From a virus, in the IMG/VR virus record IMGVR_UViG_3300010151_000142, positions 1 to 25,586 of that record: a DNA stretch of 25,586 nt. One strand, 5' to 3'. Positions within the stretch are counted from its first letter, which is position 1, and every line of letters begins with the position of its first letter. The notes under the pieces were generated by a model. It did no database searches. It was not told the origin of the DNA and saw only the letters and a list, made by a program, of their open reading frames with translations. This document shows positions 1 to 9,014 of the stretch, piece by piece. The position numbers were made by a program, and so were the translations under genes.

Positions 1-666
1 GTCGTCGGACGAGGAGGATCTCAGCCCGGCTGTGCATCTCCTTTGCACCCATCTTTCATAGGAAGAAATTCGGACTGTGCCAGAATTTATATAAGCCAAA
101 AGGCTAAAATTGATCAATATTTTAATCTTACAGGGGGAAATGTCGGCTCAGCTGTGGGAACTTCTGCCATTGCAATGAAGGCTGACGATATTCGCATAAT
201 GTCGAGACAAGGTGTGAAGATTGTCACGGGAGTGGACTCTCATAACTCAAAAGATGTTAATCTTGCCTCGACATATGGGATTGATCTGATTGCGGGCAAC
301 AATGATGACGACTTGCAATCGCTTGTCAAGGGTGAAAATCTTGTTGAGTTTCTGACGAAAGTGGTAGCAAATCTTAATGCGTTAAACGCAGTTGTGGAAC
401 AACTGTCTAGTGTTGTCAACACTATTAATACTGGGGTCATGAGCCACACGCATCAAGCCGCGCCCGGCCAAACTCTTCCTTCAGTTCAATATGTGGGCGC
501 ATCAGGCATTACTGCAGGCTTACGGAATCTCGTCACCGTTAATCATTCCCTCGGCGTTGCTAGGCTCAACAACATGGGCTTAGAGGTCACATATCTCGGC
601 ATTAATGGTGAAGGCACTCAAGGCGCTCCAAAATGTATTCTAAGTAGATTTAATAAAACGAATTAA
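1..666 (+). CDS. C-terminal part of a phage spike/hub-like structural protein (5' end outside window)
   Basis: Reading frame 1 is open from the first base to TAA at 664-666, so at least 221 residues are present and the true start lies upstream. The TTG at 43 is only an in-frame codon, since coding continues unbroken before it. The middle (about bases 160-235) reads AIAMKADDIRIMSRQGVKIV, an alternating-hydrophobicity strand pattern like the repeated strands of phage spike and VgrG-type proteins. Next comes GIDLIAGNN, then DLQSLVKGENLVEFL leading into a long helix, then an HxH (His-Thr-His, bases 445-453). I recall similar 'LVKGxNL ... HTH' segments in tail and baseplate proteins of marine T4-like phages, but could not check this. 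Its place upstream of gp25 and gp6/J matches the spike position in P2-type gene order. A virion structural role is fairly likely; the exact component is uncertain. Confidence 0.6.
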   Translation, partial: VVGRGGSQPGCASPLHPSFIGRNSDCARIYISQKAKIDQYFNLTGGNVGSAVGTSAIAMKADDIRIMSRQGVKIVTGVDSHNSKDVNLASTYGIDLIAGNNDDDLQSLVKGENLVEFLTKVVANLNALNAVVEQLSSVVNTINTGVMSHTHQAAPGQTLPSVQYVGASGITAGLRNLVTVNHSLGVARLNNMGLEVTYLGINGEGTQGAPKCILSRFNKTN

Positions 667-679
667 AAGCACGGAACAG

Positions 680-692
680 CTAATTATTTTAG
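680..692 (+). repeat. Intergenic motif CTAATTATTTTAG (copy 1)
   Basis: This 13-base AT-rich motif lies in the 29-base gap before the 2642-residue gene and ends three bases before its ATG. It matches CTATTTATTTTAG at 9015-9027 at 12 of 13 positions, and both copies are followed within a few bases by ATGG. No clear Shine-Dalgarno sequence is present here; the nearest purine stretch is GGAAC about 17 bases upstream. It could be a regulatory or translation-enhancing element, or chance similarity of AT-rich gaps. Confidence 0.35.
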
Positions 693-695
693 ATT

Positions 696-3600
696 ATGGC
701 AACTTATACATTTGACTCTGCTGGTGAAGCAGTAACATCCTCCGTTGGACTCGAAAATGCGCTGGCATCGAAAGGGACAATTGTCTCTTCTTTAGCCCAG
801 CTTGCGGACGAGTGCGCAACCGAAGAGGTTGAGGAACTTGAAGAAGAGGAAGACTGCTCGGGATGTCAACCTGACGATAATGCCATGGTTCCAATTTGGA
901 CCGACATGCAGCATGGGGAGTGCTATTTTAATGGAAAGGTCTGCGAGTATCAAACTGTAATCGCAACTGAATACACATCCACTGGCGGCGATGAACTCGG
1001 AGCTAGAATGACCGCCTCTATTTCGGGTGCTGCTGAAAAGCTTCTTGAATTTTATGATAAGGCCGAAGAGTTCGATTTGATGTGGACTCAAGGCGGCGGC
1101 GGAGCTACAAATGACACTCTTGAATATCTTCGTGAAAACATAACCCCACTCCAGTGGCATATGCCCCTTGAGGAATACTTGCCGATCAAAGTATTGCACG
1201 GCATTGATGCGGACATATTTGATGGTATTCCGGCAGCCCCTCCGCTCTCTCCCTCGGAATCGGAAACGATTATAAGTTCTGGCTCTGTCTCTATAAAGGC
1301 TGAAGAGCTTCCTCATATGATTCGAAGAGTGTCGAGGCTTTTGAGAATATATTCTGATTATTCAAAATTTTGGTTATTGGAAGATATTAAAGGCCCAGCC
1401 AGAATGGAACCAGTTGATTTAAAAGAAGAATCAGAAAACCTAAAGCTTTTTAAGGTGGAATTAAAAAAGTTTATCGAAGATAACGGATATTATCTTCCCC
1501 ACGCGATTCGCCTTGGCGGTGTCCAAGAAGTCGAAAATATTGAAATGGGCTTTGACGAAGGTTGGGTCATCTCTTATATTAGGGTGAATGGTCGTGGCTG
1601 TGAGCAAGTCGAACTTAAAAAGGGCTGGAAAACATTTCTTGAAAAAGAGCCTATTAATCTATCGAGAACGGTAGGGTATTTTGCAAAACTTGTCGAAATG
1701 GATCAGGACGCCCGAGCACGGACCCCACGGGACTGGAGAGAATTTGTTGAAGAGTATACCTATCCTCCAGTTGAGTACGCAGTGTATGAGGATGATTTTG
1801 ACGTAAATGAAGATCTTGGCGCTGCTGGCTGCGCCCTTGATAAGATGGGTGCAGCAATCGCCAACATGGCACAAAACGGACTCATGTCCGCTATAGAAAT
1901 CTTCTCAGGAGAATTAAGGAACAACATATGCCTCTCGCTCGACAATCAGATGATTGCTGAAGATGAATTTTTGAGAGATGCCGAGATTATAAGAAAAATT
2001 GCATCAACACAAGCTTTGGTTAAGCACGCCTATCAGGACAAAGTAATGGGCCAGATGAGAGAGATGGGCTCTGCGTTTATCAACCGTATTGATAATCTTG
2101 ATGATCTGTGGAATTTTACACTTTCTCCGCTCGGAAAGTGTGGGTTTGCCGCACTATTTCAGGCCGCGATGGGGTGTTTTATGGACGGTCTTGGTTTTGA
2201 CAAGGTTATTGAAAAACTTGTTAAGGCTGCTGTTAATGCGATGAATGAAGAGGTGATTGGTCGATTGATTGGATTCCTCCCGCCAGAGCTACAGGCAGAA
2301 ATCAAAGCAGCCGCCTTCCAAACAATCGACCCTGATCAAATGGCTCAATTCTTGGAAGATAATGCAGGCCAGACCAGCGATCAAATGGCGACACTACAGG
2401 CACAAATTGACGAGCTTCAAGCTCGCTATGATGAACTTGACGGGATGGAAGAAGATGCCTATGATACGACAAATTCGTTTGATGGCGGAACTTATGCAGA
2501 CAAGCATTACGAAAAGGGCGAGATCACGAACCTTCTCACTGATGACTCCGAGGGTTCTTTAAATTCACAAATGCTTGCCCTTAGCGGCTCGTTAGAGTCG
2601 TTTGAGAGCATGTCTGCTGACCTCGAAGAGTTTGGAGACACAACTGCCGCCGCATCTTGGCTGGGCCAAGGAATCACGGGAACATATAATGGACAAGTTT
2701 TTGATATTGTGATCGATACAGCTTCTACCGAAGCAACTGCAACCTCGGTAACTGCTGAAGATGTCGAGACGGCTCTTGCTGAATATGAAAACGGCCAAAC
2801 AAATCACGAGTTAGGCACAATAACAGATGAAGACCTCGCCGCTTTGCAGGAAACTTATGATTCACTGGCCAACCAATATGCAGAGTCTGAGTCAAATGTT
2901 GAAGTGGAAATTTCCGATGCAATCTTCGGCCTTCGCATTATCGTGTATGACCCGGACACTGACTTCTCTTCTATGGATTACGAGGCTGATCCAAGCTCAA
3001 CTGCAGTTACGCTTGGAGGTTCGCCGCTTGGGTATATTACTTCCTCTCCTTCTGACGTTAGTCTTGGAAGTGCAGAACAATTTTATTATAGACAAGTTGA
3101 CGGAAATGGTGGATACACTTATAACCAATATTATAATACTGATGGAAATTGGATTGAAATAGTTAGAGGAGAACTTGGCTCTGGAGAAATGGTCGGAGAC
3201 GGAGATACTCCAGTCGCTTCTGGGGAAGGATTTTTTGTAGACACTGGAGTTGACGCGGAAGCCTTTCTGGCCATCGTTGGCGAGATTGGTGAGATCCCTG
3301 ATGATGAAGCAGAGATTTTTTCAGCACTTATGGTTTCTGGGGGAGCTATAGACATAGGCGGAGGCTCACAGGGCCCGATTATGACTTTGGACGAAATTGA
3401 CCGAGCGGCCTATGGTCTTGAAATGACCTCTCATGCCGATTCATCTTATGAGATCGATTCCGCTGGCGTTGGCACAGGCCAAGCTACGGTCAATTTTGAT
3501 CAGTTTGTAGCAATCGACCCATCGACTACGCAGACAGAAATTGCCTTTGCACCAATCCCTCCAGATGCGGAGCATGCTGAAGCATTTGAGATATTCAAGA

Positions 3601-6600
3601 ATATTATCGCCGAATCTGTTATTGGCCCGCTGGTCGAAGTTTCGGTCTCTGATTCTGAAGCAATGACTGCTTTAGATTTGGTACTGACCACTCCCGGCGC
3701 AAACCCAAGCATTCATGTTAAGGAATATGGCTCAGGCACCGGAGGTTCGGGAAGTGAAGCCTCGACTTTGGCGCAAGAGTTAGAAGAATTGGAAATAGAG
3801 CTGGCAAATGCACAATCTTTAGCAGAAGAAGAAGGCGGCGAAATGCTGGCCGACAATATCGCCGAATTAGAAAACTCTATCGAACAAGTTCAAAACGAGA
3901 TCGATGCTGGCGTTGATGCGTCTGAGATATTCCTTGGCGGAGGAATGTCCATGGAAGGTGTCGGCGGCGCCGGTTCAATCGAAGGATTCCCAGACCCTTT
4001 TGGTGTCGGAGTCGCATTCGATGGCGAGGCGATGCTCGATGCAATGCTTGATGCTTTTAAGGCAGCAATTATTGAATATTACAAAGGAGCATATGAAGAG
4101 CTAATGGAGCAAATCGAAAAGCTCCCCGGTTATGAATTGGTGCAAAGGATTATGGCCTTCTTAGATTGTGGAGACAAGCCTCCGTTGTTTAGTCCGCCAC
4201 TTGACACTTGGCTAAAAGACTTAGATCTAAATTTCTGCCGCGAACTGGAGCCTATCGTCTGGCCAGAAATAAGAGAAATAAATTTTATTTTCCCTGACTT
4301 GAAGAAAATCTTAATTGAAGCCGCAAAAGCGACTTTACGAAGGCTCTTGCTACAAGCACTCACATGGATCATAATGAAGCTTCTAAGATTCTTAGAGTTC
4401 AGCCTTTGCGATGCGATGAAAAAGCTTGGCGCTATGACAGCAGATATGATGAAGAACGGATTCGACGCCTTTACAGCAGAGTTGACTGCGCTCCTTGGCT
4501 GCGGAGAAGACTTATCAGCCGAAGAACTCGAAGATGCCGTTGCCGATATTATGGAGTCTGCCGGATTTGCTGCAGCTAGCGTCTCAGCAGGTACGGAAGA
4601 AGAAGGGACGGTCATGTCTAGATGGATTCAGTCTATACAAGCCGTCATTACAGAAGAAGAGTTTCACGCTTGTATCAATGGAGAGGCATCAGAGACCACA
4701 TTGGGCACCTTGGCGGAAGTTACTAAAATCCAAACTCCAGAGTTGGCAGAAACGGGTTTGGGAACAAAATCTGGTATTAGAAAGTTTTTTAATGGCATTG
4801 GGGCACTTACAAACCTCCCGCTTTTCAACAAAAGATTTGATGAGGCTAAATTTACAAATGAAGAGTTTGAGTTTGATGGCAATGAGATGAAAACGTTTCT
4901 GTTGTCCAGCATGGATCGCCCAATGAATCCGCAATACTGCGAACCAGACAATTATACAGAATTTATTAGCATGAGAAAAACTTTGTTGAGAGACAAAGAT
5001 CCTGAAATGACTGACGAACAAATCGAAGAGCAGATTAATAATTATGAGGTTGTACTTGATGAGATGTTGGGAGAATTTGCAGAAGGCATGGCAGATCAAG
5101 ATGCAATGTTGGAAAATCTTTTGCCACCTTTCCTTAGCGAGAGCAACACATGCCCCGGAGTTACAGGCGATGGCCTTTTGGCCGCACCGTCAGACTCCCC
5201 CATGCAGTCCGCCAAAGCACAACAGCTTGCAGAAGATCTATTTGGAGCAATTCAGTCTTCTTACTATGAAGAATTAATGGGCCGACGCGGCTTTTTTAGT
5301 ATGATCTTGGCCAATGCTAACGGAACTTCTTTAAGGACACACTACTCTCTCTGGAACACTTTTGGCTGGATTTTGCCTATCCCCGGCGAAGGATTGCCAG
5401 AAACCGTCGCAACGTATTTGAAAATGGAGTTAATGAATCAAGACCACTTCACATTCTCGCCAGTTTCGACAGATGATGCTTTGTCAAAACTTAATGATCG
5501 AGAGCCAGATTGTGTGTTAAAATATTCTGACGAAGGGGCGACCCAACAGCAAGGATATTCTTTTGATGTAAATTATTGGAATTATATGTTTGAAGACGAC
5601 GGCTCAATTTCAACACAAGACAAATACCGCATTCAAGTGACAGACAGTCCATCTATCCCCCCAGAGTTGCAAGAATATTTAATCGCGCAGGCTGAAGCAG
5701 TTGGCAATCCGGTTCCGACTTTTGATGAAAATTATGGCACGGTTCTTGTTGACGGGGTTGGGACAGCAAGCATTGAGGAAGATGTCGAAGAAGTTTTGGA
5801 CGCTCTCGACGGATTCGATATGTCAGCAGGTTATAGCCGCCAAGCAGAGGCTTTTGCCGCATTGTTTTGTGAGTCATGGAACGATCTGTTTGGAGATAAT
5901 GCTTCGACATATATTCGCACAACCGTGAGAGAGCATGCAAGAAGAGACATTTTTAGCACAATAAACGAAAGATTCCTTGAGATGATGGCAATGGAGATTT
6001 CCTATCCAGAAATTCCGCATGACAAAACTTATTCTGCAGGTTCAGGAGAGGCAGCAGAAATGCCAGCATATTATTATGGTGACAAAGAGCCAGCAAGCGA
6101 GCTTTGGGGGGGAATGTTCTTTAAGTCTCCGAATTATGGCCGAATTAACGAGAACGAAGGCGGCCTCATCGATCTTGCATCAGAAGACGAAAGTCGGATA
6201 AATGCAGCAGACCAAGGCGCTTATTATGGTTTGGTCTCTGGTTCTCTTGCCTCTGCCCGTGGCCTTTCGTCAATCGCTGGAATGTTTATCCCGCCTTGGC
6301 ACGGCTGCGAGCCCGGTTTTCCAGATCCGATCAAATGGCAAGATATTGGAAATCTTGCATCAGGCGTTGGAGAAGACGATGAGCGTTTACAAAACAATCC
6401 TGCCTGTCGAAGAGAGCCTCCGTTTTCGCGAATCCACTCTAAGGTTAGTCGTGGAATGATTCATGCCACTATTAAATCTTATATTCGTCTTAATTTAGTG
6501 GAAATGTTGCTTAAGGGCTTAGGTCCGTTTAGCACGTTTAAAATTAACGCTCCAAATAATTTAGATCACGTTTTAAAATCCTATGCATCTTCCAAGATAG

Positions 6601-8624
6601 AGCAAACCCTTAAGGATGATAGTAGCCTAGTCCTCTCCCCCGGAGAGTTCTTTGAGCGCCTCGGAGGCTTGCCAGAAGATGAATTAAATTATTATTATGA
6701 ATTCATGGAGCAGGTTACCCAGATGACACTGGATCGGGTTGAAGCTGGAGACATAACACTGGAAGACCTTCCAGAAGCTGTTAAGGCTTCTGTTGAAAAT
6801 ATTCAAAAGCAGGTTAAAAAGTGGGTCGAACCAGTTCCGTTTGGACTGGATCAGACAGATCCAAGAATCGCAGCCTTAATAACCATTTGCTTGACTGCGC
6901 CCGGCTATGCACCGTTTATCCCAATTGTTGGAACTGTGATCAAAGCTTTCTTAAGAGAGAGAAAGACAACATGGAGAAATGCAATAAATGACAATCTTGA
7001 GGACGCAAGGACCATAATGAGATATGTCATAGAGGAGGAATTTGATGAAGTCGCCGATGGATTTTATGAGCTGATCGGAGAACCTGCACAAGACGACCTA
7101 AATAAACTCATTTACAATGTCTATAACAACAACTGGATTCCTACAATGGACGTTCCGTCAAATCTGTCCCTCACATCTGAAGAAGGCTCAGAAGAGGCCC
7201 CAGATGGAAGATTTGGAAATTTTTTGTTTAACGAAGAAGCACAGTTTGCGGGAAATCAGATTGAAGGTGAACGCGGGGCAGAAACAACAATTACTCCCGA
7301 TAGATTTGGCAAAGGATGGTTCGTCCTTGAAAAGTATGTTCGCATTACTGAAAAATACGAGGAAGATGACATATATGAGACCAGTGGTTATTACGAGTCT
7401 GGCGGAAGAACAGACCTTGACGCATATCTGGCAGAACAGGTTCAGTTCGCTATTGACTCTTATGAAGACACCGACGCTTTAGCGGCAGCATACGGCGAAT
7501 ATATTGGAAAAACAGTTGAGATTAGAAAAGTCGATGAAGGTGGCGTAAGGTCTTACGCCATTTACATTGATGGAGAATTGTGGCAGACTGCAGAAACAGA
7601 TGATCTGAGCCTAATTGGATATCAGCCATACGAAAGAGACTCAAGACTTTATGGAGTTGTGAATCTGAATACATGGCAAGAATTTCTTGCAACCCAATCC
7701 GATCTCGCAGATGAAACAATTCAGTCGCTTTTTGAAGGGTGGAATTGGGGTCTTAGGCTTTCATATGTTGCTCCAATGGAAACAGTGGAAGATTGGGACA
7801 ACCAACCAGCAGATATTTATGAGCCAATATTGAACAATGAAACCGGAAACATGGCAAGAGCCGAAGGTTTTACGACAGTAAACGCAGGCCGAGCTTCGGC
7901 CTGTTTAAAAGAGAAAGCGTATGGGGTCCCAGAAGATCCGGCATATTCTGGAGGTTCCTCTGGGACAGAAGAGACGCCAGAAGAGCCAATTGCATCCGAA
8001 ACTCAGTCAGCTAACGGAAGAGTTTCGCAGTCGAGCGCTGACTCAACTTATGCGACCGGAAAAAACTATATCATTCCTCTGATTTCAATTGAGAAACAAA
8101 TCGAGGGAACAACGAAAATGTCAGAATTCGACGCGGAAGATCATGAATATTGGTGCTTGTGGAATGAGTTGGTAAAATCTCCGCACCACAAAATGTTATT
8201 CGATTATTGTTTCCCTGTCAAAAGAATGTTGGGCCTTGCGACTATTTACAACATTCATGGGCTTCTGCCATCTGTTGGGATCCGAGACGGTGAATGGACA
8301 AAAGGCACAGGCGGCCCCGGAGGCCAGTTCGGTTATCGCATGTGGGATCAGGAAGTTCTTACAGACACCAGAAAATTGCTCAAAAAAATGTTTAATGCAA
8401 ACTATAATATTAAAGATGAAAGTTACAAAGATGAAGAAGAGTCTAGCGAAGGCGCTGGCGGAGGAGTCGGAAGAACCAGAGAGCGCCTTCAATTTGCAAA
8501 CAAAGAAAAACAATGGAGCCCATGGTGGCTCAGAAAGAGGTCACTCAATTGGGGCGTAAGCGCGAAGGGAGACTTTTGTGGAGATTCTGGAGAATATAAT
8601 AGTTCTGAAGAGGAGGACGAATAA
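696..8624 (+). CDS. Giant virion structural protein, 2642 residues, function unknown
   Basis: This uninterrupted frame starts at ATG 696, 29 bases after the previous stop, and would encode roughly 290 kDa. I do not recognise a named family. The N-terminus has an acidic run at residues 43-53 and cysteines at 40, 54, 57, 76 and 83, including CSGC. Coiled-coil-like stretches lie at about 562-588 (LQAQIDELQARYDELDGM) and 1023-1073 (LAQELEELEIELANAQ). Residues of about 640-1000 look beta-rich with many Gly, Ser and Asp. A basic, hydrophobic helical stretch lies at about 1212-1242, inside a region (about 1150-1330) with spaced cysteines. Residues 2059-2086 are strongly hydrophobic. The tail is acidic (SSEEEDE) and its codons carry the ribosome binding site of the next gene. 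Sitting between a spike-like gene and gp25 makes a baseplate or tail-tip component likely. A tape measure is possible but less likely, given the long beta-rich stretches and the position. Confidence 0.75.
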   Translation: MATYTFDSAGEAVTSSVGLENALASKGTIVSSLAQLADECATEEVEELEEEEDCSGCQPDDNAMVPIWTDMQHGECYFNGKVCEYQTVIATEYTSTGGDELGARMTASISGAAEKLLEFYDKAEEFDLMWTQGGGGATNDTLEYLRENITPLQWHMPLEEYLPIKVLHGIDADIFDGIPAAPPLSPSESETIISSGSVSIKAEELPHMIRRVSRLLRIYSDYSKFWLLEDIKGPARMEPVDLKEESENLKLFKVELKKFIEDNGYYLPHAIRLGGVQEVENIEMGFDEGWVISYIRVNGRGCEQVELKKGWKTFLEKEPINLSRTVGYFAKLVEMDQDARARTPRDWREFVEEYTYPPVEYAVYEDDFDVNEDLGAAGCALDKMGAAIANMAQNGLMSAIEIFSGELRNNICLSLDNQMIAEDEFLRDAEIIRKIASTQALVKHAYQDKVMGQMREMGSAFINRIDNLDDLWNFTLSPLGKCGFAALFQAAMGCFMDGLGFDKVIEKLVKAAVNAMNEEVIGRLIGFLPPELQAEIKAAAFQTIDPDQMAQFLEDNAGQTSDQMATLQAQIDELQARYDELDGMEEDAYDTTNSFDGGTYADKHYEKGEITNLLTDDSEGSLNSQMLALSGSLESFESMSADLEEFGDTTAAASWLGQGITGTYNGQVFDIVIDTASTEATATSVTAEDVETALAEYENGQTNHELGTITDEDLAALQETYDSLANQYAESESNVEVEISDAIFGLRIIVYDPDTDFSSMDYEADPSSTAVTLGGSPLGYITSSPSDVSLGSAEQFYYRQVDGNGGYTYNQYYNTDGNWIEIVRGELGSGEMVGDGDTPVASGEGFFVDTGVDAEAFLAIVGEIGEIPDDEAEIFSALMVSGGAIDIGGGSQGPIMTLDEIDRAAYGLEMTSHADSSYEIDSAGVGTGQATVNFDQFVAIDPSTTQTEIAFAPIPPDAEHAEAFEIFKNIIAESVIGPLVEVSVSDSEAMTALDLVLTTPGANPSIHVKEYGSGTGGSGSEASTLAQELEELEIELANAQSLAEEEGGEMLADNIAELENSIEQVQNEIDAGVDASEIFLGGGMSMEGVGGAGSIEGFPDPFGVGVAFDGEAMLDAMLDAFKAAIIEYYKGAYEELMEQIEKLPGYELVQRIMAFLDCGDKPPLFSPPLDTWLKDLDLNFCRELEPIVWPEIREINFIFPDLKKILIEAAKATLRRLLLQALTWIIMKLLRFLEFSLCDAMKKLGAMTADMMKNGFDAFTAELTALLGCGEDLSAEELEDAVADIMESAGFAAASVSAGTEEEGTVMSRWIQSIQAVITEEEFHACINGEASETTLGTLAEVTKIQTPELAETGLGTKSGIRKFFNGIGALTNLPLFNKRFDEAKFTNEEFEFDGNEMKTFLLSSMDRPMNPQYCEPDNYTEFISMRKTLLRDKDPEMTDEQIEEQINNYEVVLDEMLGEFAEGMADQDAMLENLLPPFLSESNTCPGVTGDGLLAAPSDSPMQSAKAQQLAEDLFGAIQSSYYEELMGRRGFFSMILANANGTSLRTHYSLWNTFGWILPIPGEGLPETVATYLKMELMNQDHFTFSPVSTDDALSKLNDREPDCVLKYSDEGATQQQGYSFDVNYWNYMFEDDGSISTQDKYRIQVTDSPSIPPELQEYLIAQAEAVGNPVPTFDENYGTVLVDGVGTASIEEDVEEVLDALDGFDMSAGYSRQAEAFAALFCESWNDLFGDNASTYIRTTVREHARRDIFSTINERFLEMMAMEISYPEIPHDKTYSAGSGEAAEMPAYYYGDKEPASELWGGMFFKSPNYGRINENEGGLIDLASEDESRINAADQGAYYGLVSGSLASARGLSSIAGMFIPPWHGCEPGFPDPIKWQDIGNLASGVGEDDERLQNNPACRREPPFSRIHSKVSRGMIHATIKSYIRLNLVEMLLKGLGPFSTFKINAPNNLDHVLKSYASSKIEQTLKDDSSLVLSPGEFFERLGGLPEDELNYYYEFMEQVTQMTLDRVEAGDITLEDLPEAVKASVENIQKQVKKWVEPVPFGLDQTDPRIAALITICLTAPGYAPFIPIVGTVIKAFLRERKTTWRNAINDNLEDARTIMRYVIEEEFDEVADGFYELIGEPAQDDLNKLIYNVYNNNWIPTMDVPSNLSLTSEEGSEEAPDGRFGNFLFNEEAQFAGNQIEGERGAETTITPDRFGKGWFVLEKYVRITEKYEEDDIYETSGYYESGGRTDLDAYLAEQVQFAIDSYEDTDALAAAYGEYIGKTVEIRKVDEGGVRSYAIYIDGELWQTAETDDLSLIGYQPYERDSRLYGVVNLNTWQEFLATQSDLADETIQSLFEGWNWGLRLSYVAPMETVEDWDNQPADIYEPILNNETGNMARAEGFTTVNAGRASACLKEKAYGVPEDPAYSGGSSGTEETPEEPIASETQSANGRVSQSSADSTYATGKNYIIPLISIEKQIEGTTKMSEFDAEDHEYWCLWNELVKSPHHKMLFDYCFPVKRMLGLATIYNIHGLLPSVGIRDGEWTKGTGGPGGQFGYRMWDQEVLTDTRKLLKKMFNANYNIKDESYKDEEESSEGAGGGVGRTRERLQFANKEKQWSPWWLRKRSLNWGVSAKGDFCGDSGEYNSSEEEDE
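7541..7560 (+). other. Perfect intragenic inverted repeat (hairpin)
   Basis: TGGCGTAA and TTACGCCA are perfectly complementary around the four-base loop GGTC, inside the 2642-residue gene. The following bases, TTTACATTG, make a poor T-tract, so this does not look like an effective intrinsic terminator. It may be an mRNA structure or chance. Confidence 0.4.
7885..7903 (+). other. Perfect intragenic inverted repeat (GC-rich hairpin)
   Basis: CAGGCCGA and TCGGCCTG form a perfect 8-bp stem around the loop GCT, followed by TTTAAAAG. It lies 325 bases downstream of the similar hairpin at 7541-7560, in the same coding frame. The stem is terminator-like but the T-run is only three bases, so an mRNA-structure role or coincidence is more likely than true termination. 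Confidence 0.4.
8611..8616 (+). promoter_or_regulatory. Strong Shine-Dalgarno AGGAGG for the gp25-like gene
   Basis: AGGAGG lies seven bases before ATG 8624, within the Glu-Glu codons of the preceding gene's acidic tail. With the TAATG stop/start overlap it supports translational coupling and fixes the gp25-like start. Confidence 0.85.
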
Positions 8625-9001
8625 TGGGAGGATATGGGCCAAAGATTCCGATAACGGTTTCTGCTGAAGACGGGTTTTCGCTTCTTGACTCAATCCGTGA
8701 GACTGTTAAGCAAAATATTAAAATGCTTTTGCTTACGGTGCCGGGCGAAAGAACTATGATGCCAAACTTCGGCGTCGGTCTGAAAACATACCTATTCGAA
8801 CAGAACACAGAACAGCTGAGAGAAGAAATTTCTTCAAAGATCAACGAGCAAATGAAAACTTATTTGCCGTTTGTAAAAATTATTTCAGTGGACTATTCAG
8901 ACATCGATTCAATGGATACGGATCTCAATAAGCTTAGGGTCGCCATTAAATATAGGATAAATAATGCTAAGGCAGCAGATATGCTAATATTAGAGCCATA
9001 A
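8624..9001 (+). CDS. 25: gp25-like baseplate wedge subunit (GPW/gp25 family)
   Basis: The 125-residue product matches the length of T4 gp25 (about 132) and P2 gpW. The diagnostic core is at residues 36-60: LLLTVPGERTMMPNFGVGLK followed by TYLFE, the pattern shared by gp25, gpW and the type VI secretion protein TssE. Flanking segments also fit: an N-terminal DGFSLLDSIRETVKQNI helix and a C-terminal strand pattern around KIISVDYSDID and LRVAIKYRI. In the family, this protein sits in the inner baseplate next to the gp6/J-like wedge protein and helps start sheath assembly. The start is supported by a strong AGGAGG and a one-base TAATG overlap with the giant gene upstream. The gp6/J-like gene follows after 46 bases, the usual W-J or 25-6 adjacency. 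Confidence 0.93.
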   Translation: MGGYGPKIPITVSAEDGFSLLDSIRETVKQNIKMLLLTVPGERTMMPNFGVGLKTYLFEQNTEQLREEISSKINEQMKTYLPFVKIISVDYSDIDSMDTDLNKLRVAIKYRINNAKAADMLILEP

Positions 9002-9014
9002 AAACAGAAAAATA

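Noticed and set aside
43-45. TTG as the start codon of the leftmost gene
   Set aside because: The same frame is open from base 1 through this codon, so the gene is truncated by the window edge and there is no need for an internal start.
792-1316. 174-codon open frame on the minus strand
   Set aside because: Entirely antisense to the N-terminal part of the 2642-residue gene, with a low-complexity Arg/Phe-rich product.
7885-7910. Intrinsic transcription terminator
   Set aside because: The hairpin is good but only three T's follow, and it lies in the middle of an intact reading frame well before the gene's end.
696-8624. Tail tape-measure protein
   Set aside because: Helix-rich repetitive sequence is confined to a few stretches, large parts look beta-rich, and the gene lies downstream of the spike-like gene, whereas tape-measure genes usually lie upstream of the hub and spike. 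Not fully excluded.
8956-8963. GATAAATA as a T4/cyanophage-type late promoter (NATAAATA) for the gp6-like gene
   Set aside because: The same pattern also occurs inside genes at 14421-14428, 14706-14713 and 24516-24523. About this many matches are expected by chance in 25 kb of AT-leaning sequence, so there is no enrichment at gene starts.
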